A stretch of DNA of 64,000 nt from Spirochaetota bacterium (GCA_029265615.1 JAJUIB010000014.1:17007-81006); one strand, 5' to 3'. Positions 26,458-37,600 are shown, counted from the first letter of the stretch. Numbers and translations are program-made. Notes: generated from the sequence alone by a model not told the origin.

Positions 26458-26643
26458 AGGCATCCTCCTTGAGGCAATGCTCGATCGTCGACAAAACACG
26501 CGAGGCGCGTCAAAAAGCCCCGCATCAATAAACTGTCACAGTGCAAAAAAGTTACCGCGGGCCTTGCACGCCGTAGCCCCCCTGTGCCACGCACGGCGCC
26601 AGAGCCCGCGCTGTTAGTATACCCCATATCGCCCAGGCTTACC
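26458..26643. other. Intergenic region upstream of the giant OmpA protein
   Basis: Contains the SD of the OmpA-protein gene and AT-richer runs around 26510-26560 (minus strand TTGACG and TTTATTGAT) but no promoter pair I can assign with confidence. No terminator is seen for the upstream secreted-protein gene. Confidence 0.4.
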
Positions 26644-27801
26644 TCACTGGTAAATGATAAGGCGGGGCATCGGATCGAGGGCGATCACCTCAGGTGGCGT
26701 CAAAAGCGGTTCATCGTAGCCCGCCCCGGGATAGCCACTTTTAAAAAAGAGCTTAAAGCCCTTCACCGGCATGTTGGTGGCAAGCGCGTTGAAGGCGTAG
26801 GTATTCCGCTTGAGCGCGGGGGCGCCGAAGCCGTCGGCCGTATGAATGAGAATAACCCGCTCGTAATCGGCCCGAACCCGCTCCCGCCCCTGGATCATCT
26901 TGCCTTTGAACTGGTGGACGACGAGCATCTTTCGCCCGGGAATGCCTTCTCTTTCGAGGTAGGCGTCGAGCGCCGCCTGGGCAGCGTTGAGCTCCTCCGC
27001 CGTGATGGAGCCGATTTCCCGCATCGGCGCGGTGGTCCGCCACTCAGGATCGAGGGCGAGATGGACATTCGGGTATTTCGTAAAGGGCAAGAGGCGACGC
27101 ATCGCCTCTTCCACCGGATACTTGCCGATCTGGTGATCGATGAAGACGAGCATGCCCTCGCGCGACGCATAGTCGATGTAGTCCTGCACGATAGAATCGC
27201 GGAGATAGCCAATCTCTCCGCCGGGCCAGCAGGTGCCGTAGATGAGATAGAACGCTGGCACCACGCCGAGGAGGGGGCCGTTCGCCTCGTCGTAGAGCTT
27301 TGCATAGCCCTTAAGGAGGCGCGCAAGCTCTTCTTTCGGGTATTCGCCGAGTATGCCCATGCGCTTCGAATTCGGGTGCCCGTAAAACGCGAGCACCTGG
27401 TTGTTCGCCAGCACCGGGATGGCCGCTTCGGCGAGGGCGGCACGACGCGCGACATCCTCGGCATCCGGCACGGCATAGGAGATGGTTGACTGGGGGATAG
27501 GCTGCGCAGCGGCATCGGGGCCTGACGGCAGGGCGAAAGCCGGCGGTGCGGGCGCAGGCAGAGGCGGCGCAAGGCCTGCAGACGCAGACTGTGACCCCGC
27601 ACTTGCCGACACCGCAAGAATAGGTAGCGTATTACGGGGCGGCCTCAGCTCAAGGAGGCTGGCGTGGCCGGAGCTATCGGCCGAGCTGTCCGCGGTCAAG
27701 TTTGCTAAAGACGTCGTAGCCGCCTCGGCCGCAGGCGCGACGGAACCGAGGATAGAGAGGGCTCCCGCAAGGAGGGGGAGCGCGAAAACGGTGGAACGCA
27801 T
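26644..27801 (-). CDS. Secreted hypothetical protein, probably (beta/alpha)-barrel, 385 aa
   Basis: A signal peptide (FALPLLAGALSILGSVAPAAEA) precedes an Ala/Pro-rich linker to about residue 110. The rest looks like a single catalytic-type fold with LAFYGHPNSKRMGILGEYP, LLGVVPAFYLIYGT, GMLVFIDHQIGKYPVEEA, HLALDPEW and MLVVHQFKGKMIQ. I recall similar proteins as conserved lipoproteins/secreted proteins of actinobacteria, but know no function. The start has GAGG ten bases upstream. It is divergent from the NlpC/P60-like gene and has a plausible promoter. Confidence 0.75.
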   Translation of the reverse strand: MRSTVFALPLLAGALSILGSVAPAAEAATTSLANLTADSSADSSGHASLLELRPPRNTLPILAVSASAGSQSASAGLAPPLPAPAPPAFALPSGPDAAAQPIPQSTISYAVPDAEDVARRAALAEAAIPVLANNQVLAFYGHPNSKRMGILGEYPKEELARLLKGYAKLYDEANGPLLGVVPAFYLIYGTCWPGGEIGYLRDSIVQDYIDYASREGMLVFIDHQIGKYPVEEAMRRLLPFTKYPNVHLALDPEWRTTAPMREIGSITAEELNAAQAALDAYLEREGIPGRKMLVVHQFKGKMIQGRERVRADYERVILIHTADGFGAPALKRNTYAFNALATNMPVKGFKLFFKSGYPGAGYDEPLLTPPEVIALDPMPRLIIYQ

Positions 27802-27860
27802 CGTAAGGAACCCTCGAGGTGATGAACGTGCTCCTTCCCTATCGGCGCAGAGCGCCGGAC

Positions 27861-27890
27861 GCTATAGGCTCTTCGGTTCCCTTCCGACAA
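27861..27890 (-). promoter_or_regulatory. Putative promoter of the secreted barrel protein gene
   Basis: TTGTCG-N18-TATAGC on the minus strand, about 60 bases before the ATG at 27801. Confidence 0.4.
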
Positions 27891-27898
27891 TCAAACCG

Positions 27899-29272
27899 AT
27901 GAAGCCCTCTCCGTTTCGCCGTTTTGTCTTCGCCCTCTTTGTGCTTGCCGTGCTGTACCCCCGGCCGCTACGAGCCCAAACCGCGGCACCGCCCCCTCCT
28001 CTCGGCGGCGACGCGCGGCTCGAACAAATCCCCGAGCATGCGGGCCTGCGCCGCGATGTCTGGGAGGGGTTTCTCGCCGCGCCCCGAAGCCGCGTCCTTT
28101 CCCTTGCGCCGAGGGTCTTACGCAACGAATACGGCGAGTGGCGGCTTTCCGTAGCCGCGGGGAAGGATGCCTTTTACCTCATCATCGCGCCGCGCAAGGG
28201 CGGAGACTTTCCCGTCTACGGCCAGGGGGCATGGATCGTCAAGCGCGCGGCGGCGGACGGCCGCTTTCTGCAGGCGAAGATATTCCTCCGTAGCGATCCT
28301 GGCTGCTTTCTCCGCATCTATCCGGATGGCGATCGGAGCACGATGGACGTCGCAGTGTATGGCGGCGCGATCAACAAGGGCGTCCCCCTGCCCGTCCCCT
28401 TCGAACGCGTCCTTAGGGCATCGATCGCCGAAATCGTGGCCTGGTCACGCGACTCTGTCGAATGGAGCCTCTTTTCGCCCCGCTCCGGCCTCTACGACGA
28501 CAGCCGCCGCCTCGTGGCGGCGCTGCGGGAGCGCCTTCCCTCGCTCGCCTACGCGGAGGACGGCGCGCTCGACACCGAGGGCAGGCCAATATACATCGCG
28601 ACGGGCGCGCCACAAACGGGGAAACCCGGCCTCAACTGTTCCGGCTTCGTAAAATGGATCGCCGACGGGATACGAGGCCCGCGCCCCGCGGCGAACGGCC
28701 TCTGGCTCGACCCCCGCGCGATGGCAGCGCGGCATGAGGAACTCCGCGGATCGAGCTTTTCTCAAGCCTTTGAGCGCGTCCTCGACCCCTATTTCGGTCT
28801 CGACTGGACACGCAACCTCGCCAAAGCCCTTATGGATGCGCGCATCCCGAGTCGGAGCCATGCAATCGGAGAGGCAGACGTGAAAATTTCCGCCTTTTCG
28901 CTTTACAATACGAATATCGACCCCGTGAACGGCGGCTCGCCTCATGAAGCCTATCCCCCCTACGAAACGAACGTTGGCTACCAAGCGCGGGGGCTCCCCG
29001 CCCTGCTATACGTCCTTGCGCTACGGGAGCCGGGAACGCTCTATTTCGCCTCGCAGAATACGCTTGACAAGGCCGGCTTCCGCCGGCATTACCATGTCGC
29101 CGCGATCCTCCCCTATTTCGAGGAATCGGGCGAATTCCGTGTCGCCGTCTTCGAGAGCGCGGCTGAAACGAGCATCGGCGCCTTCATCGCCCGCGGTCCC
29201 CTGGACTTCGTCCACCTTGTGCGGGTGCGCATCGACGCCCCCTTCAATCCGCCTGACTTCCCTCCGCGCTAA
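27899..29272 (+). CDS. Secreted NlpC/P60-like cysteine hydrolase, 457 aa
   Basis: A signal peptide (FVFALFVLAVLYPRPLRAQ) leads into a ~200-residue N-terminal region without a known domain. Around residue 245, LNCSGFVKWIADG resembles the catalytic Cys-Ser-Gly-Phe segment of NlpC/P60 endopeptidases, and HYHVAAILPYF near residue 400 can supply the His. This suggests cleavage of cell-wall peptides in the periplasm, but the domain is divergent and long. The ATG at 27899 lacks an SD. The open frame that begins further upstream is discarded because it lacks a signal peptide and runs antisense through the neighbour. Confidence 0.68.
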   Translation: MKPSPFRRFVFALFVLAVLYPRPLRAQTAAPPPPLGGDARLEQIPEHAGLRRDVWEGFLAAPRSRVLSLAPRVLRNEYGEWRLSVAAGKDAFYLIIAPRKGGDFPVYGQGAWIVKRAAADGRFLQAKIFLRSDPGCFLRIYPDGDRSTMDVAVYGGAINKGVPLPVPFERVLRASIAEIVAWSRDSVEWSLFSPRSGLYDDSRRLVAALRERLPSLAYAEDGALDTEGRPIYIATGAPQTGKPGLNCSGFVKWIADGIRGPRPAANGLWLDPRAMAARHEELRGSSFSQAFERVLDPYFGLDWTRNLAKALMDARIPSRSHAIGEADVKISAFSLYNTNIDPVNGGSPHEAYPPYETNVGYQARGLPALLYVLALREPGTLYFASQNTLDKAGFRRHYHVAAILPYFEESGEFRVAVFESAAETSIGAFIARGPLDFVHLVRVRIDAPFNPPDFPPR

Positions 29273-29342
29273 GGCGAGGACAGCAGGGTGGGCAGAATAA
29301 TCCACGGCCCGAAAGGATATAGGAAGACCAAAGAGCTTGATC

Positions 29343-29371
29343 TTGGCCCTCCTGCAAAGCGATGCTACACT
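29343..29371 (+). promoter_or_regulatory. Putative promoter of the chemoreceptor gene
   Basis: TTGGCC-N17-TACACT; the predicted start lies just upstream of GGAGG at 29382 and the ATG at 29399. Confidence 0.5.
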
Positions 29372-29398
29372 AACCATATCCGGAGGATAGTACCATCC

Positions 29399-31708
29399 AT
29401 GCATAAACGGCGTATTCGCACTTTTCCCCTCTGGGCCGTCATCCTGGGACCCTTTGTCCTCATTGTCGCCATTTCGGTCGGCGGCGTGACCCTCGCGTCC
29501 GTCAGCGCGGCGAAGGCCACCGTCAAAGAGCTCGCCCGCTCGATCGCCTGGAAAACCTCGGGCGAGGTAGAAGCTCGGGTCAAGGGCTATCTCGAGCGCT
29601 CGACCTTCGTCCTCGGAAGCCTTGCCCGACTCGCAGAAAGCGGTGCCCTCGACCCCCGCCGCCCCCGGGAGATGCAGGGCGTCCTCTGGCCGCTCGCCGG
29701 CCTCGATCCTTCGGTGAGCACACTCTACTACGGCGACTCAGGCGAGCGCATCGCCCTTGTAAGTAGAGGCGCCGATGGCGGCGGCCTCGTCGCCTTCCGC
29801 GACGAGACGACAGGCGGCCTCCTCGAGCAATATCCGGCCGATGCACAGGGGCGCCTTGGCGAGCGGAAATCGGCCTCGCCCTATGCGCCGAGCGAACGCG
29901 CCTGGTACCAGGCTGCGAAAGCGGCGGGCAAAGCGGGCTGGACCGACACCTACGTCGATTTCATAACGGGCGGCCTCGTCATCACGCCCTACGCCCCCTT
30001 CCGGGACGCGAAGGGGGAATTCCGCGGCGCCTTCTGCGCGGACATCACACTCGAGGTGCTCAATGAATTTGTCCGTTCGGTCGCCCAGGGAATCGGCGCC
30101 GAAGCCTTTATCGTCGACGCGAGAGGCGACCTCGTCGCCACGAGCACGGGCGACGAGGTGACCAAGGATGTCGCCGATGGCACAAAACGCCGACTCGCGG
30201 CCACCGAAAGCCTCAACCCGGTTATCGCGAGCGCCGCGGCGATAACCGGAACAGATGCAACGAGCGCCGCAAGCGCATCGGGGGCAAGCTCAACCTGGTT
30301 CACAGAGTTCACGGAAGGAGGCGAGAGTTACTTCCTCTCCTCAAGCCCCATGCGCGATGAGCGAGGACTCGACTGGCGCGTCCTTGTCTTCGTCCCGACG
30401 CGAACCTCGATGTCCATGCTGGGGCGAAACCTCGCGATGGGCATTGCAGGCAGCCTCGCGGCCTGCATTCTCGGCTTCATCGCAATCCTCGCCTTCACGC
30501 GAAGGCTTTCGCACGCGATGTGCGGCATCAAGCGCGGCCTTGAATCGCTCGCGGCCGGCGACCTCTCCGTCGATTTCTCGACCGGCGCACGGACCGAGAT
30601 CGGCCGTGTCCAAGAGGCCTCTGCCGAGCTTGCCGCGCGACTTTCCACGAGCATCCGCGCGGTGCGCGATGCGGCGGAGAAAAGCGCCGCGGCCGCGGAG
30701 AGTCTTGCAAGCTCGTCGGCAGAGACTGCGGCCACGATCGCCGAGCTCGGCGCGGGGCTCGAGTCGATGCGCGCGCAGGCCGCGCGGCTTGATGCCGCGG
30801 CACAGGCGGCCGAGGACGCGCAAGGCGGCGTCGCCGAAGCCGCGGCCACAGTGCAGGACGCAACTCGCGCACTCGAACGCGCGCTCGCCGAATCGGGCGG
30901 CACCGTGCGCGCCGTGGCGAACGAACTGCGCGGCCTCGCCTCGCGCTCCGAGCGCCAGCGCGATCTTGCCGCGCGCGTTTCCGCGCTGGGGCAGGAGGCG
31001 CGCGAATCCGTCGATGGCGCGGTCGCTTCGATGGCGGCCATGGAGACAAGCGCCGCGCGGACGCTTGAACTCGTCGCGATCATCGACGCGATCGCCGACC
31101 AGACCGAGCTCCTTGCGATGAACGCCGCGATCGAAGCGGCGCACGCGGGCGAGGCGGGAAGAGGTTTCGCAGTCGTCGCCGAAGAGATACGCAAGCTCTC
31201 CGAGAGCGTCGCCGAGAATGCGCGGAGCATCGGTGCGACGATCGAGGGCACGAGCTCCTCCATCCACGCCGCCTCGGCGACGACGGCGCTCACCCGGGAG
31301 CGCATTGGCTCGGCAGCGGACGGCCTCGGCGAGCTCATCGCCGAGCTCGAAGGCGTGGCGGGCGCGCTCGAAGGGCTCGCCGCGCGCTCGGACGAGGCGC
31401 TCCGCGCGCTTGACGGCCTAGCGGGCACTGCAAGCGGCCTTTCGGGCGCCTCGGCGCGGCTCGGCACGGACGCATCGACCATCGGCCGCACGGTCGTCGA
31501 CGTCAGGCGGCTCGCAGCAGAGAACCGCGGCGCCGCGGACGAAATGTCGGTCGGCGTGCGCGAGCTCGACGGGGAGGCCATCCACCTTTCTGAGCTTTCG
31601 CGCGCAAACGCCGCAAACGCGGCCGCGATCCGAACTGCGGTCGAGCGCTTTAAGCTCAAGGGCGACACAGACGAACGCGGGGTCGCTGTAAAGCGCGACC
31701 CCGCCTAG
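29399..31708 (+). CDS. Methyl-accepting chemotaxis protein with double-Cache sensor
   Basis: 769 aa. TM1 ([22 protein letters not shown]) and TM2 ([21 protein letters not shown], about residues 345-365) flank a periplasmic dCache domain ([61 protein letters not shown]). A HAMP linker and a long coiled-coil signalling domain follow, with the conserved hairpin tip [30 protein letters not shown], which docks CheA and CheW. The start has GGAGG 12 bases upstream. The ligand is unknown; many dCache domains bind amino acids, which would fit this amino-acid fermenter (inference). Confidence 0.95.
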   Translation: MHKRRIRTFPLWAVILGPFVLIVAISVGGVTLASVSAAKATVKELARSIAWKTSGEVEARVKGYLERSTFVLGSLARLAESGALDPRRPREMQGVLWPLAGLDPSVSTLYYGDSGERIALVSRGADGGGLVAFRDETTGGLLEQYPADAQGRLGERKSASPYAPSERAWYQAAKAAGKAGWTDTYVDFITGGLVITPYAPFRDAKGEFRGAFCADITLEVLNEFVRSVAQGIGAEAFIVDARGDLVATSTGDEVTKDVADGTKRRLAATESLNPVIASAAAITGTDATSAASASGASSTWFTEFTEGGESYFLSSSPMRDERGLDWRVLVFVPTRTSMSMLGRNLAMGIAGSLAACILGFIAILAFTRRLSHAMCGIKRGLESLAAGDLSVDFSTGARTEIGRVQEASAELAARLSTSIRAVRDAAEKSAAAAESLASSSAETAATIAELGAGLESMRAQAARLDAAAQAAEDAQGGVAEAAATVQDATRALERALAESGGTVRAVANELRGLASRSERQRDLAARVSALGQEARESVDGAVASMAAMETSAARTLELVAIIDAIADQTELLAMNAAIEAAHAGEAGRGFAVVAEEIRKLSESVAENARSIGATIEGTSSSIHAASATTALTRERIGSAADGLGELIAELEGVAGALEGLAARSDEALRALDGLAGTASGLSGASARLGTDASTIGRTVVDVRRLAAENRGAADEMSVGVRELDGEAIHLSELSRANAANAAAIRTAVERFKLKGDTDERGVAVKRDPA

Positions 31709-31720
31709 GCGCAGATCAGC

Positions 31721-32491
31721 GTGCGCATCCGCTTCCTCGGGACGGGCACAAGCCACGGTGTGCCCGTCATCGGCTGTTCCTGCCGCGTCTGCCTTTCGCC
31801 CGATCCCCGCGACCGACGCCTACGCTCCTCGATCCTCGTCGAAGAGGGCGGCACCTCGATCCTCGTCGATGCAGGCCCTGAGTTCCGCCTCCAAGCCCTG
31901 GCCGCAGGGATAAAGCGTCTCGATGCGCTCCTCCTCACCCACGCCCACGCCGACCACATCCACGGCATCGACGATGTGCGCCCCCTTTCTCAAAGGGCGC
32001 CCCTTCGCGTTTTCGGAAACGCCGAGGCGATCGCCGAACTTGGCGAACGATTCTCCTATGCCTTCCGCGCGGGGCAAAAAGGGGGCGGAAAGCCCCGCCT
32101 CGTCTGCACGATAGCGGCGGAGGCTAAGGTCGCGATAGGCGGCATCGAAGTCCTCCCCATCCCCCTCCTCCACGGCGTCCTGCCCGTCCTCGGCTGGAGG
32201 TTCGGGCGCTTCGCCTACCTTACCGACTGCTCGGCGATTCCGAACGCTTCATTACCCCTTCTTGCGGGTGTCGAAATCGTGGTCCTCGACGGCCTCAGAC
32301 TGCGACCACACCCGACCCATTTTTCGGTGGATGAAGCGATTGCAGCCGCGCGCGCGATCGGCGCGCGCGAAGCCTGGCTCACCCATCTCACCCACGATGC
32401 GACGCAGGCCGAACTCGAGGAATACTGCGCCGCACGGGGCGGGGACTTGCGCGCCTATCCTGCATGGGACGGGCTCGAACTCACGCTTTAA
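31721..32491 (+). CDS. Metallo-beta-lactamase-fold phosphodiesterase, PhnP-like
   Basis: 256 aa. The metal-binding THAHADH motif, the GTGTSHGVPVIGCSCRVC N-terminus with paired cysteines, and YLTDCSAIP match the PhnP/RNase Z-like hydrolases that cleave cyclic phosphodiesters. The GTG start is 12 bases after the chemoreceptor stop, so it is probably cotranscribed. Its 3' end overlaps the convergent gene by three bases. Confidence 0.85.
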   Translation: MRIRFLGTGTSHGVPVIGCSCRVCLSPDPRDRRLRSSILVEEGGTSILVDAGPEFRLQALAAGIKRLDALLLTHAHADHIHGIDDVRPLSQRAPLRVFGNAEAIAELGERFSYAFRAGQKGGGKPRLVCTIAAEAKVAIGGIEVLPIPLLHGVLPVLGWRFGRFAYLTDCSAIPNASLPLLAGVEIVVLDGLRLRPHPTHFSVDEAIAAARAIGAREAWLTHLTHDATQAELEEYCAARGGDLRAYPAWDGLELTL

Positions 32492-33678
32492 GACACTGTG
32501 TCGCCTATCGCGAACAGCCCTGCGGCGCGCGATTCCTCCACAACCTTCGCCACCGCCATCTCGAAGGCCGCAATGTCGCCGTAGGCCTTAGCGGGTGTAA
32601 GCTCTTCGGGACGCGCCACGGGCAGAATGCGGGCCCGGCCCGCCTGGGCGATCTCGGCGTCCACGTTGTCGAGGGCGAATTCGTGACCCTCTGGATCGTT
32701 GCCGGGGATCGCGTATCCCACGCCCTCTTCCCAGTACGCGGCATGGAAACGCTCGAGAATGGCGCGGAGGGCGGCGGCGCGATAGACGCGGATGCCGACA
32801 TTCGTATAGGCGCAGCCATCCCTTGGGGTCACAGCGGCCTCTGCGGCGCCGCCTTTAGGCGCACCATGCAGTTTCGCGTGTCCGAAGGCCCGCGGCAGTC
32901 CCTGTGCATCGAGCTTGATCGGATAGCCAGGGCTTTCAACGAAGGCGGCCGGGACGAGGAGATCGACTTCCTCGCCCGATGCGGCGAGCGCGTCGAGGGC
33001 AAGGAGGGATGCGAGCGCCGTGAGCCGCGAATTGGCGTCGCCGCCGAAATTCGCAACGACATAGTCGGCGCCGCTCCAGAGTCCGCGGCACTGCCAGGTC
33101 GCATCTCCATGACCGAGTGGCTTGCCGTAAGGCGCGTCCTGGGTAAAGAATCGGTAGGAATCTGGCGCAAAGCCCAAGGGGCGGAGGATATTGCGCTCGA
33201 TTTCGCTCTCGGCGCCGCGCACAACGACGAGGTGCGCGCCGAGCCCCTTCACCGCAGCCAGGGCATAAGCCGCGATGGGTAGGCTACCGCGACCTCCGAT
33301 GAAATCTCGCACCGGGAAGAGCCCTCGGGGAAGGTCAGGATCGAAGGCGAGGACGGGCGTCTCCGCAGGTCGCTTCCCGGCGGCGGCCGCAGCCGCGCGC
33401 GCCTCGCCGAGCGACTTCACCCACCGCGTACCCGCTCCCGCAAGAAGAGTGATGCACACCGTGCGCGGCGCGATGCGCGTAAGCGCCGTGCTGACACCGC
33501 GAGGGGCCGCGCCCTCGGGCGCGCTATCATATGCACCCGTGGGAGAAGCCGCGGCGATGAGATCGAGGATGCCCGCGCGCAAGGCAAGGGGCTCGCGGGG
33601 ACAGTCCGGCGCGCCGGGCCGGCATAGCGCTGAAAGCAGGCGAAGCGCCGCCGCGCGCGGGGCTTCAGTGTCGCTCAT
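32488..33678 (-). CDS. NTP-transferase-like (GT-A fold) protein, 396 aa
   Basis: LLAGAGTRWVKSLG (about residues 78-91) matches the LxxGxGTR-(x)n-K signature of nucleotidyltransferases, and LPRGLFPVRDF the following PKxLxPV segment. VVVRGAESEIERNIL and YVVANFGGDANSR support the fold. An extra ~70-residue N-terminal segment and a C-terminal domain surround it. The substrate is unknown (a sugar phosphate is likely). It begins inside the stop of the upstream DUF2156 gene (ATGA overlap), so the two form a coupled pair. Confidence 0.7.
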   Translation of the reverse strand: MSDTEAPRAAALRLLSALCRPGAPDCPREPLALRAGILDLIAAASPTGAYDSAPEGAAPRGVSTALTRIAPRTVCITLLAGAGTRWVKSLGEARAAAAAAGKRPAETPVLAFDPDLPRGLFPVRDFIGGRGSLPIAAYALAAVKGLGAHLVVVRGAESEIERNILRPLGFAPDSYRFFTQDAPYGKPLGHGDATWQCRGLWSGADYVVANFGGDANSRLTALASLLALDALAASGEEVDLLVPAAFVESPGYPIKLDAQGLPRAFGHAKLHGAPKGGAAEAAVTPRDGCAYTNVGIRVYRAAALRAILERFHAAYWEEGVGYAIPGNDPEGHEFALDNVDAEIAQAGRARILPVARPEELTPAKAYGDIAAFEMAVAKVVEESRAAGLFAIGDTVS

Positions 33679-34556
33679 CGCGCGCCCCCCTTCGTCACGC
33701 GGTATTTTTTTACGAAACCGCAGGGGCGGTAGGTCATCTTGGCCTGGCGGAGCCCCTCATCGCCAAGATCCTGCTCGCGGTTCACATGCCGGAAATAGGC
33801 TGGTAGCGACTGAGCAAAAGCCTGGTTGATGAACTGATAGATGCCCTTATAGCGGTCGCAGGCCTTTTCAAAGTGGATCGCGAACATCTTTCCGCGCGCA
33901 AGTGGTTCGCCCAGACACCAGCCTGCGGGAGCGCTCTCGACATAGTAGACGCAACCGCGCATGCCGAGCCGATCATAGAGCTCAAGCGCCTCGCGCGCCG
34001 CCGCGTAATCACCGTCGACGCCCTTTGACGAGCGCCATTCGTCGAGCACCGCTATCGCATCGGCGACATTCTCCCGCGAAAGAGGCTTCTGTTCGTAGCG
34101 ATAGGAGTTGAGAAAGGCGTTCACGAGGTTCCGCTTCTTGTGATAGGCCTTACCGGAAAGCTCTGCAAGGTCGGCACGCAGATAGAGGTAATCAAAATTA
34201 TCACGATCCTCGTCGACACGGTAGCCCCGTGCCTCGAGCGAAAGGCGGTGTGCGTCTGCCTGACTCTCCGAAAGGTTTTTGAGGTAGTCGTGCCCGGTCA
34301 TGAGTTCGTCGAAGATCGCATCATCAGGTAGGCAGCAGGGGACGTAGAAAAAGCTCTTGCCCTGTTTGGAGCCCTCGATAACGAAGCCGCCGCCAGGAAG
34401 GCGCGCGATGCGGTATCCGTAGGTACCGCGGAACAGATAAAGGTTCGAGAAGGTGAATTCGGATATCCCGTCCCGGGACAGATTGAGGGCGGGATAGAGT
34501 TCGTCGCGCATATCGAGCGCTATGGGCGCAAACTCAGGATAAAGGGGTATGGGCAT
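33675..34556 (-). CDS. DUF2156 (phosphatidylglycerol lysyltransferase C-domain-like, GNAT fold) protein
   Basis: 293 aa. AYHKKRNLVNAFLNSY, MFAIHFEKACDRYKGIYQFINQAFAQ and HVNREQDLGDEGLRQAKMTYRPCGFVKKY fit the GNAT-like domain shared with MprF C-termini and FemABX relatives, which transfer aminoacyl groups to lipids or peptides. There is no membrane part, so it is a cytoplasmic stand-alone domain; the acceptor is unknown. The ATG at 34556 lacks an SD and has a -10 box seven bases upstream (leaderless). Coupled to the nucleotidyltransferase-like gene downstream. Confidence 0.78.
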   Translation of the reverse strand: MPIPLYPEFAPIALDMRDELYPALNLSRDGISEFTFSNLYLFRGTYGYRIARLPGGGFVIEGSKQGKSFFYVPCCLPDDAIFDELMTGHDYLKNLSESQADAHRLSLEARGYRVDEDRDNFDYLYLRADLAELSGKAYHKKRNLVNAFLNSYRYEQKPLSRENVADAIAVLDEWRSSKGVDGDYAAAREALELYDRLGMRGCVYYVESAPAGWCLGEPLARGKMFAIHFEKACDRYKGIYQFINQAFAQSLPAYFRHVNREQDLGDEGLRQAKMTYRPCGFVKKYRVTKGGAR

Positions 34557-34563
34557 GCCGTGT

Positions 34564-34593
34564 ATGATACGAAATGCACTGCCCTCGCGGCAA
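34564..34593 (-). promoter_or_regulatory. Leaderless promoter of the DUF2156 gene
   Basis: TTGCCG-N18-TATCAT on the minus strand, ending seven bases before the ATG. Confidence 0.6.
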
Positions 34594-34621
34594 GCCTTTT
34601 TGCGCCCTCCTTTAAGAGCCT

Positions 34622-37600
34622 TCAGAACGCGACCCTGTTTCTCCCGCGCTCCTTAGCGGCACAGAGCGCGCGCTCGGCGGCAGTGACAAGGGCCGAGGGC
34701 GAGGCACCCGTCTCGGGTACGATCGAGGCGCAGCCGACGCTTACCGTCACGCATGACGCGACCCGAGACGCGGCGTGCGGTATGGCGAGCGCCTCGATCG
34801 CGGCCCGAAGCCGCTCGCCCGCGGCGACGGCCGCGTCAGCATCTGCGTCCGGGAGAAGCGCGGAGAACCGCCCGCCGCCATAGCGCGCCACAAGATCGCC
34901 GGGGCGCCCAAGAGCGCCTGCTAGGCATGCCGCCGTCCGGCGGAGGCAGTCGTCGCCCGACTCGTGCCCATGGAGCGCATTGAAGGCATCGAAAAAATCA
35001 AGGTCGACGAGGAGCACGGAAAGCGGCTGGTGTGCGCGCTCGGCCTGCCTGAACGCCTCGCGGAGCGATTCGTCGAATCGGCGGCGATTTGCAAGGCCCG
35101 TCAGAGCGTCACGGTCCGCAAACGCGCCAAGCCGCTCCTTTGCGCCCGCAAGCTCCGAATTCAGGGCCTGTATTTCGACGGACTTGCGTCCGATCTCCCG
35201 GCGGCCGCTTAAGGTCGCGGCAAAATAGCCCAAAAGTGTAGTTGCAAGGACGTAGATCGCGTGCGCAAGGGGGGAGCGCCAGGGAGGGGCAGCGACCACG
35301 ACCGGAAGCCGCAGACCTTCCTCGTTCCACAGACCGTCATTATTGGAGGCCTTGACGCGGAAGGTATAGTGGCCGCCGGGGAGATTCGTGTAGACAGCGG
35401 TGTTGCGCGATCCCGAATCGACCCAGTCCGCATCGAAGCCTTCGAGCCGATAGGCGAAGCGGTTACGGGAAGGCTCGCGGAAATCGAGGGCAGCGAAGCG
35501 GAAAACGACGGAATTTTCGCGGTAGCCGAGCCTGAGCCCTTCAAGGGCGGGCGCGGCAAGGCCGCGCGCGGCACTTTTCCCGCGCACGAGGACTTCGGTG
35601 AGCGCAACCTCGGGGCGATGCGTGTTGTGCTCATAGCGGCGGGGATCGACGCGATAGACGACGCCGAGCGCGCCAAAATAGAGGCTACCATCAGGCCCCC
35701 GCGCGCCGCCGTTCGTAAATTCCCGGTCGGCGAGCTCTTCGGAGAGCGAAAAATCGCGGAAAAGCCCCGTGCTCCGGTCCCACACCGCAAGCCCCGACTG
35801 GGTGGAGATCCAAATGTTCGCCTCGCGGTCTTCGACGATGTGGACCACCGAGTTGCCCGGTAGTCCGTCGGCCTTGGTATAATGGATGAAGGAATCGGTT
35901 TCAGGCTCATAGCGCATGAGACCGCCCCCGAGGCTCGCGATCCAGAGGATGCCGCGCGAATCGCGGTAGAGGTAGCGGATCGTGTTTCCCGAAACGCCCT
36001 CCGGCTTGGCAGGGTCATAGATGTAGCGCACAAAGCCCGAGCCCTCCATGCGGTTGAGCCCCTTGTTCGTCCCCACCCACAGTCGCCCCGCCGCGTCATA
36101 CTCGATCGCGTAGACGAGGTTGTCGGAAAGCGAATGCGGATCCGCAGGATCGGCGGGATAATGGATAAAACGGCCAGCCTTCCGATCCCAATACTCGAGC
36201 CCGCGCCGATAGGTACCCACCCAGAATCCGCCCTCGGGCGACTCCTTAAGGTCGAAAATCACCTCGTTTGCAAGCCAGTCCGAGCGTCCAGGCTCGGGGC
36301 GAATCACCTCAAAGTCCGAGCGCGCGCGGTCGAATTTCGCAAAGCCGTCATTCGTCGCGATCCAGAGATCGCCGGACGAGTCCTCGTATATCGCGTTGAC
36401 GATATCGTTGGGAAGGGCGTGCGGGTCGTGGGGATTGCGCCTAAACTTCTTCCAGGCCCCGGTCGCAGGATCGCGGAGGTTGAGACCACCGCTATACACG
36501 CCGGCCCAGAGCCGGCCTGAGCGGTCAACATGTATCGCCGTCACCTTGCCCAAAGCGAGCGACGAGGGATCGCGCGGATCGGCGCGGTATGCCTCGTAGC
36601 TACGACGCGAGCGCGCGAGCTTGTTGACGCCGCCACCGTTCGTGCCGAACCACAGCTCGCCCGAACGGTCGCGAAGAATAGAATAGACAACATCGTGCGA
36701 AAGCGAGCCCGCTTCCCCCTCCGCGCGGTAGCGCTCGACGCTCCCGTCGGAAGTATGGTATTCGAACAGGCCGCCACCCCAGCTCCCCGCATACACGGTG
36801 CCGGGCTCGGAGGCGTCCACGACGTAGATGCGCTCGTCTGCGAGCTTTATGTTCTCGAACCTGGCGGTTTCCGGATCGAGGCGGGAAAGGCCGCCGTACC
36901 AGGTCCCGATCCACAGCTTCCCCTCGGCGTCCTCGTCGATCGACATGACAAAATCCGACATGATCGTAGAAGGGTCGGCTGGATCGCGCCTCAGGGTCGT
37001 AAAATCGCCGCGCTCGTAGTCGTAGCGCGCAAGCCCCCCGCCCGAGGTTGCGATCCAGAGTCGGCCTGAGCGATCGACCTCGAAGTCGCGAACCACGTCC
37101 GCCGGAAGGCTATGCGGATCGGCAGGGTCGTGCTTAAACCGCGTGAACCGCCCCGTCCCTTCGTCGAGGCGGTTGAGTCCGGAAAGCGTACCGACCCAGA
37201 GCGATCCCCGCGCGTCGCGCGTCACGCAGACGACAACATCGTTGGACAGCGAATCCTCGCGCCCGGGCTCGCTACGATAGTTCGTGAAGCGCTCCGTGCG
37301 GAGGTCGAGGCGGGAAAGACCGCCGTAGGTGCCGATCCAGAGCGCGTCAGACTCCATGAACAGCGTCTGGATCTGGTCCTGGCTCAGCACGTCGGGCTTA
37401 AAGGGTTCGCTCTCGAAAATCTTAAAGTCGCGGCCGTCGTAGCGGTTAAGCCCCCCTTGTGTGCCGAACCAGATGAAGCCGCGCTCGTCCTGGGCGATGG
37501 CCGAAACCGAGGAATTCGAAAGCCCCTCGCGGACGCCGATACGCGTGAACAGCATCCGGTCGACGGCTCGACCTTCCGCGGCAGGGGCGCACAGCGACGC

